Source of the DNA: Prostheceraeus crozeri
Lineage: Eukaryota; Platyhelminthes; Polycladida; Euryleptidae
Reading direction: 5' to 3'
Assembly: GCA_907163375.1 (NCBI GenBank)
Contig: CAJQUW010004458.1
Coordinates: 62,001-126,000 of the forward strand
DNA length: 64,000 nt
Position numbers and translations under genes: made by a program. Under the pieces are notes generated by a model. That model did not search any database. It saw only the letters and a program-made list of their open reading frames with translations, and had not been told where the DNA came from. Below are positions 1-12,818 of this stretch, piece by piece (positions within the stretch are counted from its first letter, which is position 1; each line of letters starts with the position of its first letter).

Positions 1-1780
1 TATTAGTGAATTATTTGCAGATGATAATTTCAATAATTGATTTTTCTGAAAGCTCAGTTCTATGCCCCATAATTGAAGATTCAATAATAATGAAATTTCA
101 TTTTCGAACTTGAAAATTTTCCTTTCGATTTTCCAATTTACATCACTTAGAGAAATGGGAATTCATGTGACAATTTGTGTCGATGACAAATTAAAAATTT
201 TCGATTTTGAACTCTTTATTTCATTATTTCCATCTCGAATGTCTCTTATTCATTTCTTCTAGGATACTTGATTGACAGTCATCCTTCCATTCATGATCTT
301 TGACCGATTTAGGCCTATTATTTGTATAAACATGCTCTCCATTAAAACAATGACATAGAGAATGTCGCTAATCTCCTTCAGAGAAAGGCTTAAAGAATAA
401 ACTAATGAACATCATAATCGTCATACAAACATTTCATCACCCATACAATAGAACTGCTTGAACAGCAAATGACACCTGATTTGAAGATTATCTTGGAACT
501 GTCGCTCATCAATCATTGTGGTGAGAACAATTTTCATTAGTGTACAAAATTATTTAGAGTAATCTTGTCAATTGAGTTTTATTCTCTTTTTATTTGCATC
601 ATTAATCTGCATTGTTTCGGTTCATGATTTTAGATTAAAGACAAAATCTGCAGATGTTATCGTTTGAATAATACTTTCTAAAATGATACAATTGCGAAGG
701 CTGCATGCTCGGGTAGTAAATGCTACATCCGAATTACAAATTAAATTGACAAGTAACCAGATTATCAATTGAATCATTGCATCATTATGCGCACGATGGA
801 TGTGCTTGTACATGAAGGATAGCAATAGACATGAGTTTTCCGTCGGTGAGGCCACAAGTGGACAAATCCGGACATTGGCTGACACATAGAATTAGATTGT
901 TTAAGTGTATCACTTTCCTAGAAGTACAAACTGATTCAAAGCGATGTCACATGCAGGAACTTACTAAGTGGGCAAAAAGAAATGTTTAGCACCTTGCAGA
1001 GATAGGTTATCGTCGCTCGCGGATCGCTACAATTCCTTCAGATTCGAAGAATTCAGATCAATGCACAAAAGTTTTCTCGAAAATGTTGGGCCCTTCGATC
1101 ATTATTAAAAAAGTTAGCAGGCGCACGAAAAAACGTTCACAAATTTCTCTGTGGAACTTGACATCGTCTGTGTCTCTTTGCTGTGTGATCCGGTTGATAA
1201 CAGTCAATGCAACTTGCTGCTCAACTTGGCGTGTTTCATATTGAACTGGCTGCTCATTGTTCGATTGCTATGGTATTATGTCAGCAGATTGTTTCATTTT
1301 CATTAGCATGTTCCAATGCTTCCTTTCCAGTCAAGCAGAAGAAGAAACGACCTGTGTAATTCTGTGGGTTGACATGATAATATCTTTGAACAAAGATAGC
1401 AAATTCATACTTCAGGTCTCCAAGATTCTATAAATATGAAGAAATGCTATGTTGCCCATGTACGCACGTACTTTATATAATAGTTCAATGACGTCCGAAT
1501 TTGCAACGCGAATGAAGCACTTTTCGCCCTTTGTTGAATGTTAGTGGATAACAGCTGCTTGTTGATGCACAAACTGTCAAAGTTTAATTCCGCTGGTCGG
1601 TCAGGCACCCATCTTAGTCAACGTCGCTAGATCCTTTAAGAGGAATCAAGTTTCTGAATCCTTCCACTGGTGCAGATGCTTCCTGTAGGGCGATGTATTG
1701 CAAGTCATTTTATCAAAATTATTACTAATTTAAAGGAAATTATGCCATCTCTGTCAATTAATCTTAGCAAGCTTAATTCA
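1..1780. other. AT-rich stretch without a recognisable gene
   Basis: Both strands are interrupted by frequent stops. The longest open frame (622-885, minus) has no recognisable motif and an ordinary composition, so I treat it as chance. I see no terminal repeats or RNA-like structures here. Confidence 0.6.
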
Positions 1781-1920
1781 TTCTTCTTCCCATTGGATTT
1801 GCATGTGCTTTTCTTTGATGCTGTCTGACAAGATGAGGAACAGTGTAGAGCTCGACGGACGCACAGATTCGTAATTGCCAAAGATCGTGCTATGAAAGTC
1901 TCATTTTCGGCCTCGTTCCC
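1781..1920 (-). repeat. Dispersed repeat family R1, copy A
   Basis: Read on the minus strand, this segment aligns by eye over about 140 bp with 52026-52170. Shared words include CGAAAATGAGACTTTCA, CTTGTCAGA and ATCCAATG, in the same order with similar spacing. A third partial copy lies at 5480-5700. The family was not recognised. Remnants of an open frame appear on the strand opposite the shared core, but no conserved domain was seen, so coding origin is undecided. Confidence 0.6.
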
Positions 1921-4900
1921 TACAGTGACTCTTGCTGGCTGAAAGACTAATTGTTCACTGATCTCAAGAACCTCCTGGCAACAACAACAGAAGTTTGCTG
2001 ACGTTCCGCGAGGGATTTGACAGAATATGCTTCATCTTATTTGTTTGTCATCGGTCATCCCTAAACTAAGTTTTGTTTAAGCTGAAAGCAGATTGCATAA
2101 AACGACTGTTAACATAGAAAATATTTTCAATTTTTTTGTATTGACAGTTATTTTGCATTCAAATTTTTCAATTTCATTTGAATATAAGTGGCATTGTTAG
2201 CTATAGCCAACTCCCACTACCATGTACACAGCATGCGCCTACGGTATATTCAGCAATTGCTTTCTGATTTTGCGATAGTGTTTAAATGTCCAATAAGAAA
2301 ACTTCTACTTTTAATGCATCTGACACTTCCAAGCACGCATGATCAATAAGGAACAGTCATGAATATCAAACCAAGCACTCAAGCAAACTACCTCATTGTC
2401 AAATAGATTAACTCTCCTAAGATTTTAGTTATTACAGCTACGAGAAACTATGCTGTCGTGTATTTGATGTTCGGAAACTAATTAAGGAATGATAACTTGA
2501 TTGGTTGTACTTCTCTAAAAGAAATTGCGACTAATTTGATGATTATGAAATCTTACAAATACGATCCTGAAAAGTTGAGCTAACTGATGGCAATGCTCAT
2601 TTCATAACATGACAATTGAGTCGTACCACATGCTTTTCATTTTCGAAATTGCTTGCCAACTGCTTATTTCACAACTACAAACATAGATCAACTGAAAGAT
2701 ATTAAATTGATTATGAATTGCATAAGGAGACCCGACATTTACTCGTAAAACATTTATCAGATTTAATGGAAGACTTTGCACTTTACGATTGTCTGCGGAT
2801 CGAGAATTTGATATGCTTTTAAATTAAAGAACCGTTCCATAATAAATCGCTAAATTGAAGTTGACAAAATTGCATTCTATTGTGTTTCAAATACTTTTCA
2901 TAGGTGTTAATTTATAATGTATTCATCAGATACTCGATTCGACGCAAGCTGTTGCAACTGGCAGTGTAATATTTTCAAAGCATCCGTTTTCATGCAAATA
3001 TCTTAACTGCAACTATTCTCCTGTATACAACCAAAATGTACTTTTGAAGAATATTTATTGATCTCAACAATAAGAAAATGTTGATTTAATTTAGACTTGC
3101 TAGCACAAAATTGTATTGGTGGCACAAATCGACAGGCGCGCTGCTCCGATCAAAAGAACTGTTTTTCAATCAAACGGCATGACCTCTTGTGATTCTGAAC
3201 ATATACGCTCTAAAAACTGAAAAATTTCATACCCGAGAATCAGCTATACGTTAGGAGACACTCTCTCGAGAATACAGACTCAAAATTTTCAAATTTGTTT
3301 TATCTCGCGGTGGTACGACAATCCATGTCACCTCTGTTTGCAGAAGATCCAGTTCTTTGATGCCTCAGGAAGTTCTGCTAAGATTTCTGATTTTGAGAAG
3401 AAGGGAAAATGTTTCTATGATAGCTGTACTTTTATTTCTCTCATGCATCATTATCATCTAATCTGCTTTTTACGCTGTGTGTCGAAAAACAACCTCACAA
3501 ACTCTTTTGAATAGATCCTGATAGAAAAAAGACCAAATTATAATCCTGATTGAAAAAAGTTCTGTGTTATACTTCCATCAATCCTATCTGTTCGAGCTAA
3601 GATTTCGTCCATCTAACAAATGATGGAGAGGGGAGATAAAAACAGTCGACAATAGGCCTTCACAAGTTCAACGGCCGCCGGTTTGACTTGCTAGGCATGC
3701 TGTCTTTAGGCTGGTCAAAAACGTGCTTTCGTGAAACATGATGCTCTTAATCTCAGATATATCCATGATTAGTTTCTGAACGAATTTCATCTTTGAAATG
3801 AATTGCATGGGTATTATTAAGTTAGGTTTTCTATTTTTTCGGAGAAAGAGGTTTTGTCTCAAGTACTGTAGACCTTTTGTTGACTCAAGCTGAAATGGCT
3901 TGCAATTTATATCATCTGCTCATAAATAAATCCTGCGTGTCCCACAAATGTTCAAAGGAGGATTGTGTTAAACCTAAAGTATACAGTGAACTATCAAATT
4001 GTTGAATCACCATGAATCAAAAATGTCGCCAATGCAAACCTCAATTTGCCAAAGAGCTAAAGTAAAGTTTGAATCAGTACACTACAATGAAAGAGTAAGT
4101 GTGATATTCGAATATTATTTCGAATGAAATAGGTAAACTGTATGAATATCCATGGAAATGAAGTCGAACGAAACATGATCACGAATATCTAAATTGATGA
4201 TAGATTATGAATATTGAAATTTCATAAGGTAGAAGTTGCTACAAATCTCGTAAATTGAAGGCAGCTGAATCAGAGATAACAGAAACCTAAGTTGTGCACC
4301 TCAAACTTACTTGAAATTGGTCGCAATTATTCGTACATTTGCTTGGAATATTGCACTACTTATACATAGGGCCTAATATCATTTCTCATTTGCTCTCTCC
4401 ACGAAATGTTGCTAATGTTTGAATCGCTGATTAGATCAACGAAGCATCATTTGCATATGTGATGCAGGGAAATGGATTATAATTTTGATTAAATTATTTA
4501 ATTAGTAATGAAATTTGAACGTTAGGCCCAAACAAAGCAACATTTATAAACTATCCAGAACGAAAAACAATCTGTTCAAAAAGTGGATTACAAGTTGTTG
4601 AAAGAGATGGACACTTGACTTTCGAAGAGAGGGAATAATACTTGAAGATGTTTGAATACAGGGAAGCATTTTTCAAGATACTTGCACATCCAATGCTATG
4701 ACAGATGAAGACCTAACGTTTGCTTTTTTCACTATAGTTGCACTTATCCATCAAGGTAAGAAAGTGGAAAAATGTAGACCATAATATTGTGATGATTATT
4801 TTGACTGTACATGTTTACTTTTAATATTTTTGCTTTCCTTTTGCCGATTCTAATGCTCCGCTCTCTTGGAAAATGCAAAGTTTGACTTCTATATTCAGTT

Positions 4901-5479
4901 GATGCGTGCACATTGATGGTATTGTCTTTTTCAAATTTTCAAATAGGAAACCTCAGAACTGTTGACAATCCAAATAAAATTATCTAGCAACAAAGTTATG
5001 TATCATCAAAGATCAACTAAATATCAATGCCCTAATTGCTGAAAGCCTCTTCATATTTATAAAATAGGATTCCCTTACGTATCGAATTGAAAATGAAAAG
5101 AGTTGAATGACGCCAACATTAACTTTATGTCTGTTCATTTCCTTTACATTGCTGACTCGAAAGAACAAAGCTGTTTTGAAGTTTTGTCGTCATTTAAAAG
5201 GAATTTTCAATGAAAGCGAATCTTTAGCAGTTTCATATTTGAGCGACTTAATCAGTTTGGCAATATCTTTGATAAATTCTGCTATCAATATTGTTTTCAT
5301 GATATTTGTGAACATAGTGGCAAGGTAATATCAGCGAAATTACGCATGTGAAAAGTAGTTTTTTCCGATCAGATGATCCATCGCACAGTGCGCTAAATAC
5401 TTGCAGATTGCACACTGCACATGGAACAATTTACTGGTATGGCATCGTATACATGCAGTGCGACAGCCAAAATGAGTTT
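1921..5479. other. AT-rich stretch without a recognisable gene
   Basis: No motif-bearing open frame, RNA gene or terminal inverted repeat was found. Short open frames at 3668-3862 (minus) and 5107-5328 (plus) show no family resemblance, and the second is mostly hydrophobic residues expected from AT-rich codons. Confidence 0.55.
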
Positions 5480-5700
5480 CCGCAGGGCGCGAGACCGAAA
5501 ATGAGACTTAGACTTTTGTAGAAAAGCGTACACTCTATGGCTGCTGAGAATGTGCGCGACTGCCGAGTTTATCCGCCTCCTCTTCTTATGAGACACTCTA
5601 TGTTTTCTCTGATTGGATAAAGAAAAAGAAGTCTAGAGTCATAATGTTCGGTACGGAATGCCTCCAGGTGATGACCTCAAGTGTTCAGGTTCCTTTGTCT
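5480..5700 (+). repeat. Dispersed repeat family R1, copy B
   Basis: It shares GCGAGACCGAAAATGAGACTT with the copy at 52 kb, and about 140 bp further on shares TAGAGTCATA followed by a GGTATGAAATG-like segment with 52253-52290. The order and spacing of both blocks match copy C, so this is a diverged member with internal differences. Open frames over it (5393-5596 minus, 5644-5829 plus) are probably incidental. Confidence 0.55.
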
Positions 5701-6545
5701 ATGAAGATAGAAACAGTCAGATGCAGTAAACTCTTGTTGAGCGGAACATTTTGGTCAGTTTTAGCCAAATTCATCCGCATTCTCGCATACATCATTGATA
5801 GAAGCCATGGAAATAACACATACAAATGATAGGAAATGACTTGAATCTCTTGACTTCATAATCTCCAGCTGAAAAGAGAAAGAGATAAGAGAAAGACACA
5901 GACAAAGTAGTTATTAAACATTAATACATTGCAATTTTGCATACGCCTATTATACTCAACACACAAACTTTCTACTTTTGGTAAGTTTTTTTAGTTGTAA
6001 GTAAGATGTGGACTGTCATTGTAATTTATGCAGCATTTATCATGTTTGTTTTTCATCAATTTGACAGAGACATTTTCATCGTTCCCATTTATCGCAGGTT
6101 TTACTGTCGCGATGATGCTATCGGAAAGCTACTTGATGCCATGATCTGCTAATTTCTGTTTTGGGAGCACTGCCAACAGTCTAGTCTATGACTCGAATTT
6201 CTACAATGTTTATGGTCAACACCAGTGTCAGCAGCTCTGGCCGTTTCTTAAAAGATAGATTGTTTTCTCATTCCCTCCCTCGTTTTCACTATTTATGTTA
6301 TTGCACCAACGGCAGTGTTTATGCAGCTATTCATTTTGAGATACAGTTTGCTCTTTATTGATACAATTTAAATAACTTGAAGGCGAGGACATCATCAACA
6401 CGCTTAGAGCGACATGCGCTTGATTTTCTATGTTTCAATGATTCAAGATATCGCTTGATATCCGATGCATTGCAACTGTTTCAAATCTGCTAAATCAATG
6501 TCGAATTTTATCTCTCAAAATAATCTGCTATACAGATGATCTGGT
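5701..6545. other. AT-rich stretch, no gene called
   Basis: There is a pyrimidine-rich run ending in CAG near 6098, followed by a short open frame that stops after about 17 codons. It could be a splice acceptor with a terminal exon, but one weak signal is not enough to call it. Confidence 0.45.
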
Positions 6546-6806
6546 TTGGTTGCAATTACAGATAAATTGCTTGTCTCTGTGGTTGCAATTGATTGTCTGT
6601 GTTCAGTTCCGACTGCTGCAGTGATACAAAGTCGACGTTCAAGTATGATATGCTACAACTGCGGTGTTCCAGGTCACGTATCTTCAAGATGGAATTCAGA
6701 GACATCTTGTTGTGAAAATTGCAATGTTTATGGTCACCTACCAAAACACTGTTTATCTCAGCCGTTGAGCGGTACCAGGGATATTGTTCCTCTGAAGGGG
6801 ATGTAG
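6546..6806 (+). pseudogene. Zinc-knuckle coding fragment, origin unclear
   Basis: The open frame encodes two CCHC-type zinc-knuckle motifs in tandem, around residues 36-50 and 55-68. The second reads CENCNVYGHLPKHC and fits the C-x2-C-x4-H-x4-C pattern. Such knuckles bind single-stranded RNA or DNA. They occur in host proteins of the CNBP/SR type, in LINE first open reading frames, and in capsid proteins of LTR-type elements. No neighbouring RT, protease or host domain is visible to choose between these. A CTGCAG upstream of the knuckles could be a splice acceptor, so a host exon is possible. If it derives from an LTR-type element it is an old, broken fragment. Confidence 0.35.
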
Positions 6807-8767
6807 TGTGGAAGTGTATTTTGATTGCATTGTCTTGTAGCGTGCTATTACACATTCATCTGAGTGTCATTCATTGTTTCTCTCATTGCTGCGGTCTACA
6901 GGTCTTTCACAATAAAGCGATACTTCAACCCGACAACATTGTCCATTGATTGATGATATATTACAGCATTGTCAGCCTACATGCATACAACAGAAGCAGT
7001 CAATATCTGAATAATATCAAATAATACAAATCTGGAAATTCTTGACCTTACAAGCTTTGCTTTTGATATTTTTTGATATATTAGACACCTGTAATATTGA
7101 ACAATGAACATCTGTTCAATGAAGCTCGACATTGTTTCTTGAATCTGATTTCTTTAAACCACAACGCATTGCGCATTGTAAACGTTTCGCCTTGGACCTC
7201 AAATGAACTCTGTACAGCAACTGACTCCGCACGTTGTCGGAGAAATCAGGACATATTTCTTAATAATCGGCTTTTCATCATACTCGACATTCATGTACAG
7301 CTTAGTGAGTCTGGATATCCATGAATAATATGTGACTTCGTCACCAAATTTTGTTGTGACCATCGGAAAACTGTGTAAATCAATAAACAATAATACACAA
7401 ACGTACTGGATCAGTGGCTTTCTTCAGAAGTTCTAGATAACGCAGGAATATCACAGAAAGCTTAATCATATTCAGGGCAATCAAGGCTTACTAATCATAT
7501 CATAATGTTGTAATCCGTTACTTGACCTTCGGGCTTTTGGCTTCAAATGATAAATTAGAACAAAATAAAACCCTGATCCAGAGCTAATAGGCTGCGAAGA
7601 TTATATTCGTCTCATTGCTTTTAAGTAAGTGCGCTGCACTAAATCCCTTTCATTATCGACAAAACGCCGCTCTCTATCGATGTTGCGTTGAGGAACCTTG
7701 TTTCATCCCTCCATGCACTCCTACTGTAAAACGCATCATGTGAAGACTACAGCTTGTTGATGCGATGGTTCCTAATCAGAATTACTTAAGACAGAACCTC
7801 CCTGACTGTATTAGACAAGCGTATATATTTATGGAACAATTACTTTCACGTCATTCTTTAAGATGAGAACTTCAATAGTTTTACACTGCAAAATGAGTTG
7901 CCTACAGTGCTGTTAACTGAATTTTACAGTTAATATAGCCAACATTATTTCTCATTTCTAGACTATTTTTCATTAAAAGTTTGATTATTCCATTAAAATT
8001 GAGAGCATGTGACACTCATAGTCAATTTAGACTAAAACCACACCCACTCTATTAATTAACGCGTTACTCCATATACTAAATGCTTGTGAAAACAGCACAA
8101 TAAATCAGAACTCATAAAAGGTCGCAAACAAGGCATGAAAAGTCTTGATAATCTATTTATAAGATTCTATTGCAAATCTGCCATCATAGAAGTACTGCAA
8201 GCATTGCACCATGTACAAGCACTATGAAGCATATTATTAATATTTTTATTTGTAAGTTTTGGCTCCTTTGGTCTTTATCAATCACATTTGATCAAACATA
8301 GCTGTGGGAGAGTAGGTAGTTGCGGCTTCTTCTATCAGCACTGAGATAGGCACAATTATGCATCAATTGAATCAAACTATTAGACTTATAACGTTTGCAA
8401 ATCACAAGGAAATCTAATAGAGAGATGTCCTCAGACTTGAACAATTTAAAGCACAAAAACTGTGTGACAGCCCTAGACAACGCACTCTTCATTACGGATC
8501 TAACTGGACCAGACTAGCTTAAAACACGTAGAATTGACACTATAATTTTTATTATTATCAGCTGCATGGCACAACCAAGATAGAGCCCGTTATGTAGTAC
8601 CTTGATCAGCCATTCCAGACATTTTAGGCGCCTTCGGCAATTCCGAGCCTACTGAAGAGCATCTGTAGGGAGAAAAGAGCAGCGTCTACTGCTGCCAAGG
8701 AATTTTTGGTCTTTAATAGTTCAAGTATGAGGACATCTTTCTATTCTATGTCCAGGCGAGCTGGAAC
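6807..8767. other. AT-rich stretch without a recognisable gene
   Basis: Nothing with domain character was seen in open frames at 7097-7324, 7199-7390 or 8292-8492. A moderately GC-richer patch around 8620-8700 has no recognised identity. Confidence 0.5.
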
Positions 8768-8775
8768 TCTGCAAT

Positions 8776-9625
8776 CATAGAGTAGGGATATGTAGGTAGT
8801 GTCGACTCAAAAAAGTATCTGGATACAGTGAAAATTTTTATATCAAAAGATTCAGTTTTTTGAGGAGATTACGCTCCCGTGGTCCAAAAAATTAGTTGAG
8901 CACTTTTGAAAAAAGTCACAATTTGCCAATTTAAATACTACTGACATGACTCCCCGTTATAAGTAGCATGAAACAAGTTGGGTATCAAAAGGAATGAACA
9001 TTCGCTAGAAAGCATCTTAACTAAGCGGAAATCAAGTTGATTATCAAGGGAATTTCATGAATTGTATTATAATGAAAGCGCGCGATAATAATGTCGCGAT
9101 ATTATTCGTGCTTTCTTGGCTGAAATTTCAAATTTTTAATTCAATTTTCACCAGCATGATTTTATGATTCGATCACTGAATTCATGTTTGATTTCTAGAA
9201 TCTCAATAAAGATGGGGACTCATTTACATTTTTCAAAATTAAATGAAGTCATTGTCTTTGATTATGTGATTTTGCTTTGCGAGAAGCAGGTTGCCTGTGA
9301 CATGATCACGCTTAAGAAAATACTCTTGAGGTTCAGCATGAAAATAATAGGAACTCATCGAATTGCTAATTTAACAAACATTAGATCTCCAAGGCTGTCA
9401 TGACACTGAGAATCTGTAAAATACCATCATTCCTTCTGCATTACAATCATGACCACTCTATTCCGTGGCAATTTCTTCAAAACTGCAAAATTTTGCATAT
9501 CTCACATTTGGTAACAATTACCAACTGCATCTACCACGAGTTCATTTAATAAAATCGAAAGTGTGTACACATTGGGGATTTAATAAATGCGGAGTTACCA
9601 CTCTACCTAATATGCCTACTCTATG
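8776..9625 (+). mobile_element. Non-autonomous TIR element (MITE-like), copy 1
   Basis: This 850-bp unit starts CATAGAGTAGG and ends CCTACTCTATG. The terminal inverted repeats run about 27-30 bp with scattered mismatches. The perfect 8-bp direct repeat TCTGCAAT flanks both ends (8768-8775 and 9626-9633), the signature of an 8-bp target-site duplication as made by hAT- and P-type transposases. Two more copies in opposite orientation lie at 10191-11213 and 49677-50506. The short open frame inside (9164-9403) has a counterpart in copy 2 but shows no transposase motif, so the element must be moved in trans. The intact duplication suggests a relatively young insertion. Confidence 0.88.
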
Positions 9626-9633
9626 TCTGCAAT

Positions 9634-10182
9634 CTTCATAAGAATCTGCAAGTCATCAATGCATTACCGCGTTTTGCTCATAGTGTGCATGCTAAATGTA
9701 AATCAGTCATTAATGAGCAGTATGATTTCAATACGATGACATAATATCATAGGGACCTACTATGCTTGACTGCCTTGACAACATGTAGGCCTATGATGGC
9801 CTAGGTCCATGCGAACATGTCTAATGCCACGTGAGGAGTTCCCATAGAGATTTCAAATGGCAACTCTGTCTAACTATACATGATCTCAGGAACGAGCACC
9901 CGCGCATTGCAATTACCTCAAAAAGGGTATATAGAAGCATTGTTTTTACCTCATCAAGCAAATTTCACTGAGAAGTCACATTGCAAAAAAGTCGCACGAT
10001 TCCTGGTCATTCAAGAATCGCGCGATTGATTCCGTCTCACGATTAATCGTGCGGAATCGATTGCCTGCTCCCATCATCCATTGCTGTACAGTATTTTCCA
10101 ATACCCAGTTTGATTATTTCAAGCCTCAGACCTTGTTGTCTGCATTCCGATGTGTTAAAAAGGCTATAGGAGGTTCATTTAA
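9634..10182. other. Spacer between MITE copies with CG-rich palindromes
   Basis: This is unique-looking DNA separating two opposite copies of the 850-bp element. Around 9998-10060 are clustered short palindromes including AATCGCGCGATT and ACGATTAATCGT, plus GCACGATTCC and its near inverse. No gene was seen. Confidence 0.5.
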
Positions 10183-10190
10183 GTCTAAGC

Positions 10191-11213
10191 CATAGAGTAG
10201 GTATATTAGGTAGAGTGGCAACTCCGCATTTATTAAATCCTCAATGTGTATACACTTTCGATTTTATTGAATGAACTCAAGGGAGATACAGGTGGTATTG
10301 TCACCAAATGTGTGATATGCAAAATTTTGCAGTTTTGCAGGAATTACAACGGAATTGACTGATCATGATTATAATGCAGAAGGAATTATGGTATTTCACA
10401 GATTCTCATGACTGCATTGGAGAGTTAATGTTTGCTAAATTATCGATTGGATGGGTTCCTATTACTTTCATGCTCAACCTCAAGAGTATTTTCTTAAGCG
10501 TGATCATATCACGAGCAACCTGCCACTGGCAGAAAATCACATAATCAAAGACACTTTTTTCATTTAACTTTGAAAGATGTAAATGAGTCCACATCAGTAT
10601 TCAGATTCTAGGAATGAAACATGAATTCAGTGAATCATAAAATCATGTCGGTAAAAATTGAATTAAAAATTTGAAACTTCAGCCAAGAAAGCACGAATAA
10701 TATCGAGACAGTTTCATGAAGACTTTCATTATAATAATAATAATAAGCGTTTTATTGCCATAAATTGAAAATCGTGATTGTACATAGACAAGTAAGATGA
10801 AAAGTCATTGAAATAAGTGAACTTCATGAAAGTATACACGGATCACAGATTTATATGTGAAATGAGTAGTGACGAGTTAAAAACAAATCACTCAGGAGCG
10901 TCTCAGGAGCGTAACCGACATTGTCCCATTTTGCGGCTTTGATAAAGAACGAGTTTTGTCGTCTTGAAGTTCTCACCATTGGTAAAAGAATTCTTCCAGA
11001 AACTGCGACAGGAGGCAATTGACGATTCAAGATATGAGATGGAGACTTGGCCTGCGAAAAGATGCAGCAATTGATTGCATCAATTGACCATCTAATTTTT
11101 TGGACCACGGGAGCGTAATCTCCTCAAAAAACTGAATCTTTTGATATAAAAATTTTCACTGTATACAGACACCTTTTTGAGTCGACACTCTACTTTTGTA
11201 TCCCTACTCTATG
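10191..11213 (-). mobile_element. MITE-like element, copy 2, interrupted by a LINE end
   Basis: It starts CATAGAGTAGG and ends CCTACTCTATG, and is inverted relative to copy 1. The flanks GTCTAAGC (10183-10190) and TTCAAAGC (11214-11221) match at 6 of 8 positions, consistent with an aged 8-bp target duplication. The left 540 bp and right about 110 bp align with copy 1. The middle, corresponding to roughly 200 bp of copy 1, is replaced by 10738-11100, which is LINE 3' sequence. Insertion plus deletion explains why this copy is longer. Confidence 0.85.
10738..11100 (-). mobile_element. LINE 3' end fragment inside MITE copy 2
   Basis: On the minus strand an open frame (11108-10851) ends with a segment containing ILLPMVRTSRRQNSFF. 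This resembles the C-terminal region of Jockey/CR1/L2-type LINE reverse transcriptases, where R-T-S-x-R-x-x-S-F-x-x-x-x-A-x-x-W is a recurring pattern. After the stop comes about 110 bp of 3' UTR with AATAAA, then a TTATTATTATTATTAT tail. The microsatellite tail and 5' truncation are typical of target-primed LINE insertion. It is a dead-on-arrival 3' fragment, and assignment to a clade is uncertain. Confidence 0.72.
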
Positions 11214-11221
11214 TTCAAAGC

Positions 11222-12818
11222 ACAATTTTTAAAAAAGCAAAGCGAAAGCATAGGAATTCACGATAATTGATCACTAGAACGCAAAATTGTCCTCATCCAA
11301 TACTCGGATGTCTGAGAACCACCACAAAAAAACACATGCATGCCCTTTTCACCCTATTGTACTCGGAAGGGAGAGGCTGGGTCAGACACAGTCCTGCACA
11401 TATTTTGATATTCCTTCACGACGTTTTTTGTGACTTTTAGTTTCTGCTTATTTTTGATAAGCTACTCAAATATTGTAAAATTTGGCTCATGAGAACAACA
11501 AAAAAACGACCTCTGAAAAATTAATTTTTGAAGGTCGAGAATTTTTGTCAATTTCTTACCAAACTAAGCAACTGATGAAAAATATGGAGTTATTAATTAA
11601 ATGTTCATTCGTCCACAAGTGCATCTATGTAATTTTTTCATGAATAATGGCAACATATTTGAACACTACTCGGAATAGCTTTATGAGGAATAGTGTTGAT
11701 TTCATGCACTGAATAGCGTGTCCAAAGTCAGAAATTGGACAGATAGATCCTTCACTATATATTTGGCGCATTAATTAATTTGGATGGGTAATTACTGTAA
11801 CTTGTCTGTGCGATACACAGCTGGGATACTCGCACTGGATCAGACTGCACATAATTTTCTTTTAGTTAATTAAGTTTTCTGCTGTTTTATTCGATATTTT
11901 CGTAATTTCATTTATTGCTGCAATTTACTGCTTAATTTTAAAAAATCTCTATTTGACCTGTATTCAGCTATCCTTGGCCACCTCAATGCAATCAGACATT
12001 CTCCCAACACTGTCTTAAGATGCGACAACTGATCAAAACGCATCGTTTGTCTTCTACCATCAACTTTCAACTGATACTCAAAGACTCAGTTTTTCGAATT
12101 TTAATTGCCATTTATAGTAAGAAGATGACCGAGTTGGAATAAACTGATACCCTCATTGGAATAAGCATGTGCCAATTGTGTTGTGCAACAATATTGGGAA
12201 AGAAGAATATACATTGAATTATGTATATATAATAGTATAAAATATTATATCACAAAATAAATATAATAACATATTGAATTATAGGAACATTTGCTCAGGT
12301 TTTCGGAGCTCAAAATTGTCCGGAAGAAGGGTCAAAAGTACTTCTCATCGACGTTGTGGTAGATGTTTTTTACAGCGATTCACAGATAAAATATGTGAAA
12401 AATCAATATTTTCCATGTAAAAATATTGTCTGAAAGTGACATTTCATGCCAAATATTTTAGCTAATTCGGAAGAAATGTGATATAGTGATAGCGTGACCA
12501 CCTACACATCGGTACTATTCAATTGATTGGGATATATTCGTTGTATGCAATAGCTTATACACTGCAATCTGTAAACTTTTAAAAACAGCCAAAATGATCA
12601 TATCTGCTAGAAATAATGACGTCATCTTCTGATGACTGATGACGTAGCAGTTAAAATCCGCAAAATATCACATAAACAGCGTCTGATTGTGCGGATATTA
12701 TTAGTTCAGACTGCAAAAGCAGTGAAGCTAATAACTGTCAATTGGAACGGATATTTGCGGTCTAGAATTTGCAGTGTAGAAGTGTAAATGATGATACAAT
12801 ACGCCAAAATGTATTGAA
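11222..12818. other. AT-rich stretch without a recognisable gene
   Basis: No gene or terminal repeat was found. A very AT-rich run lies at about 12215-12285. Confidence 0.55.

Noticed and set aside
6060-6155. Splice acceptor plus terminal exon near 6098
   Set aside because: Only one splice signal and about 17 codons. All three frames stop quickly and no family is recognisable.
9164-10594. Related short frames in MITE copies 1 and 2 as a conserved protein
   Set aside because: The similarity reflects the shared repeat. Copy 3 does not keep the frame and no transposase motif is present.
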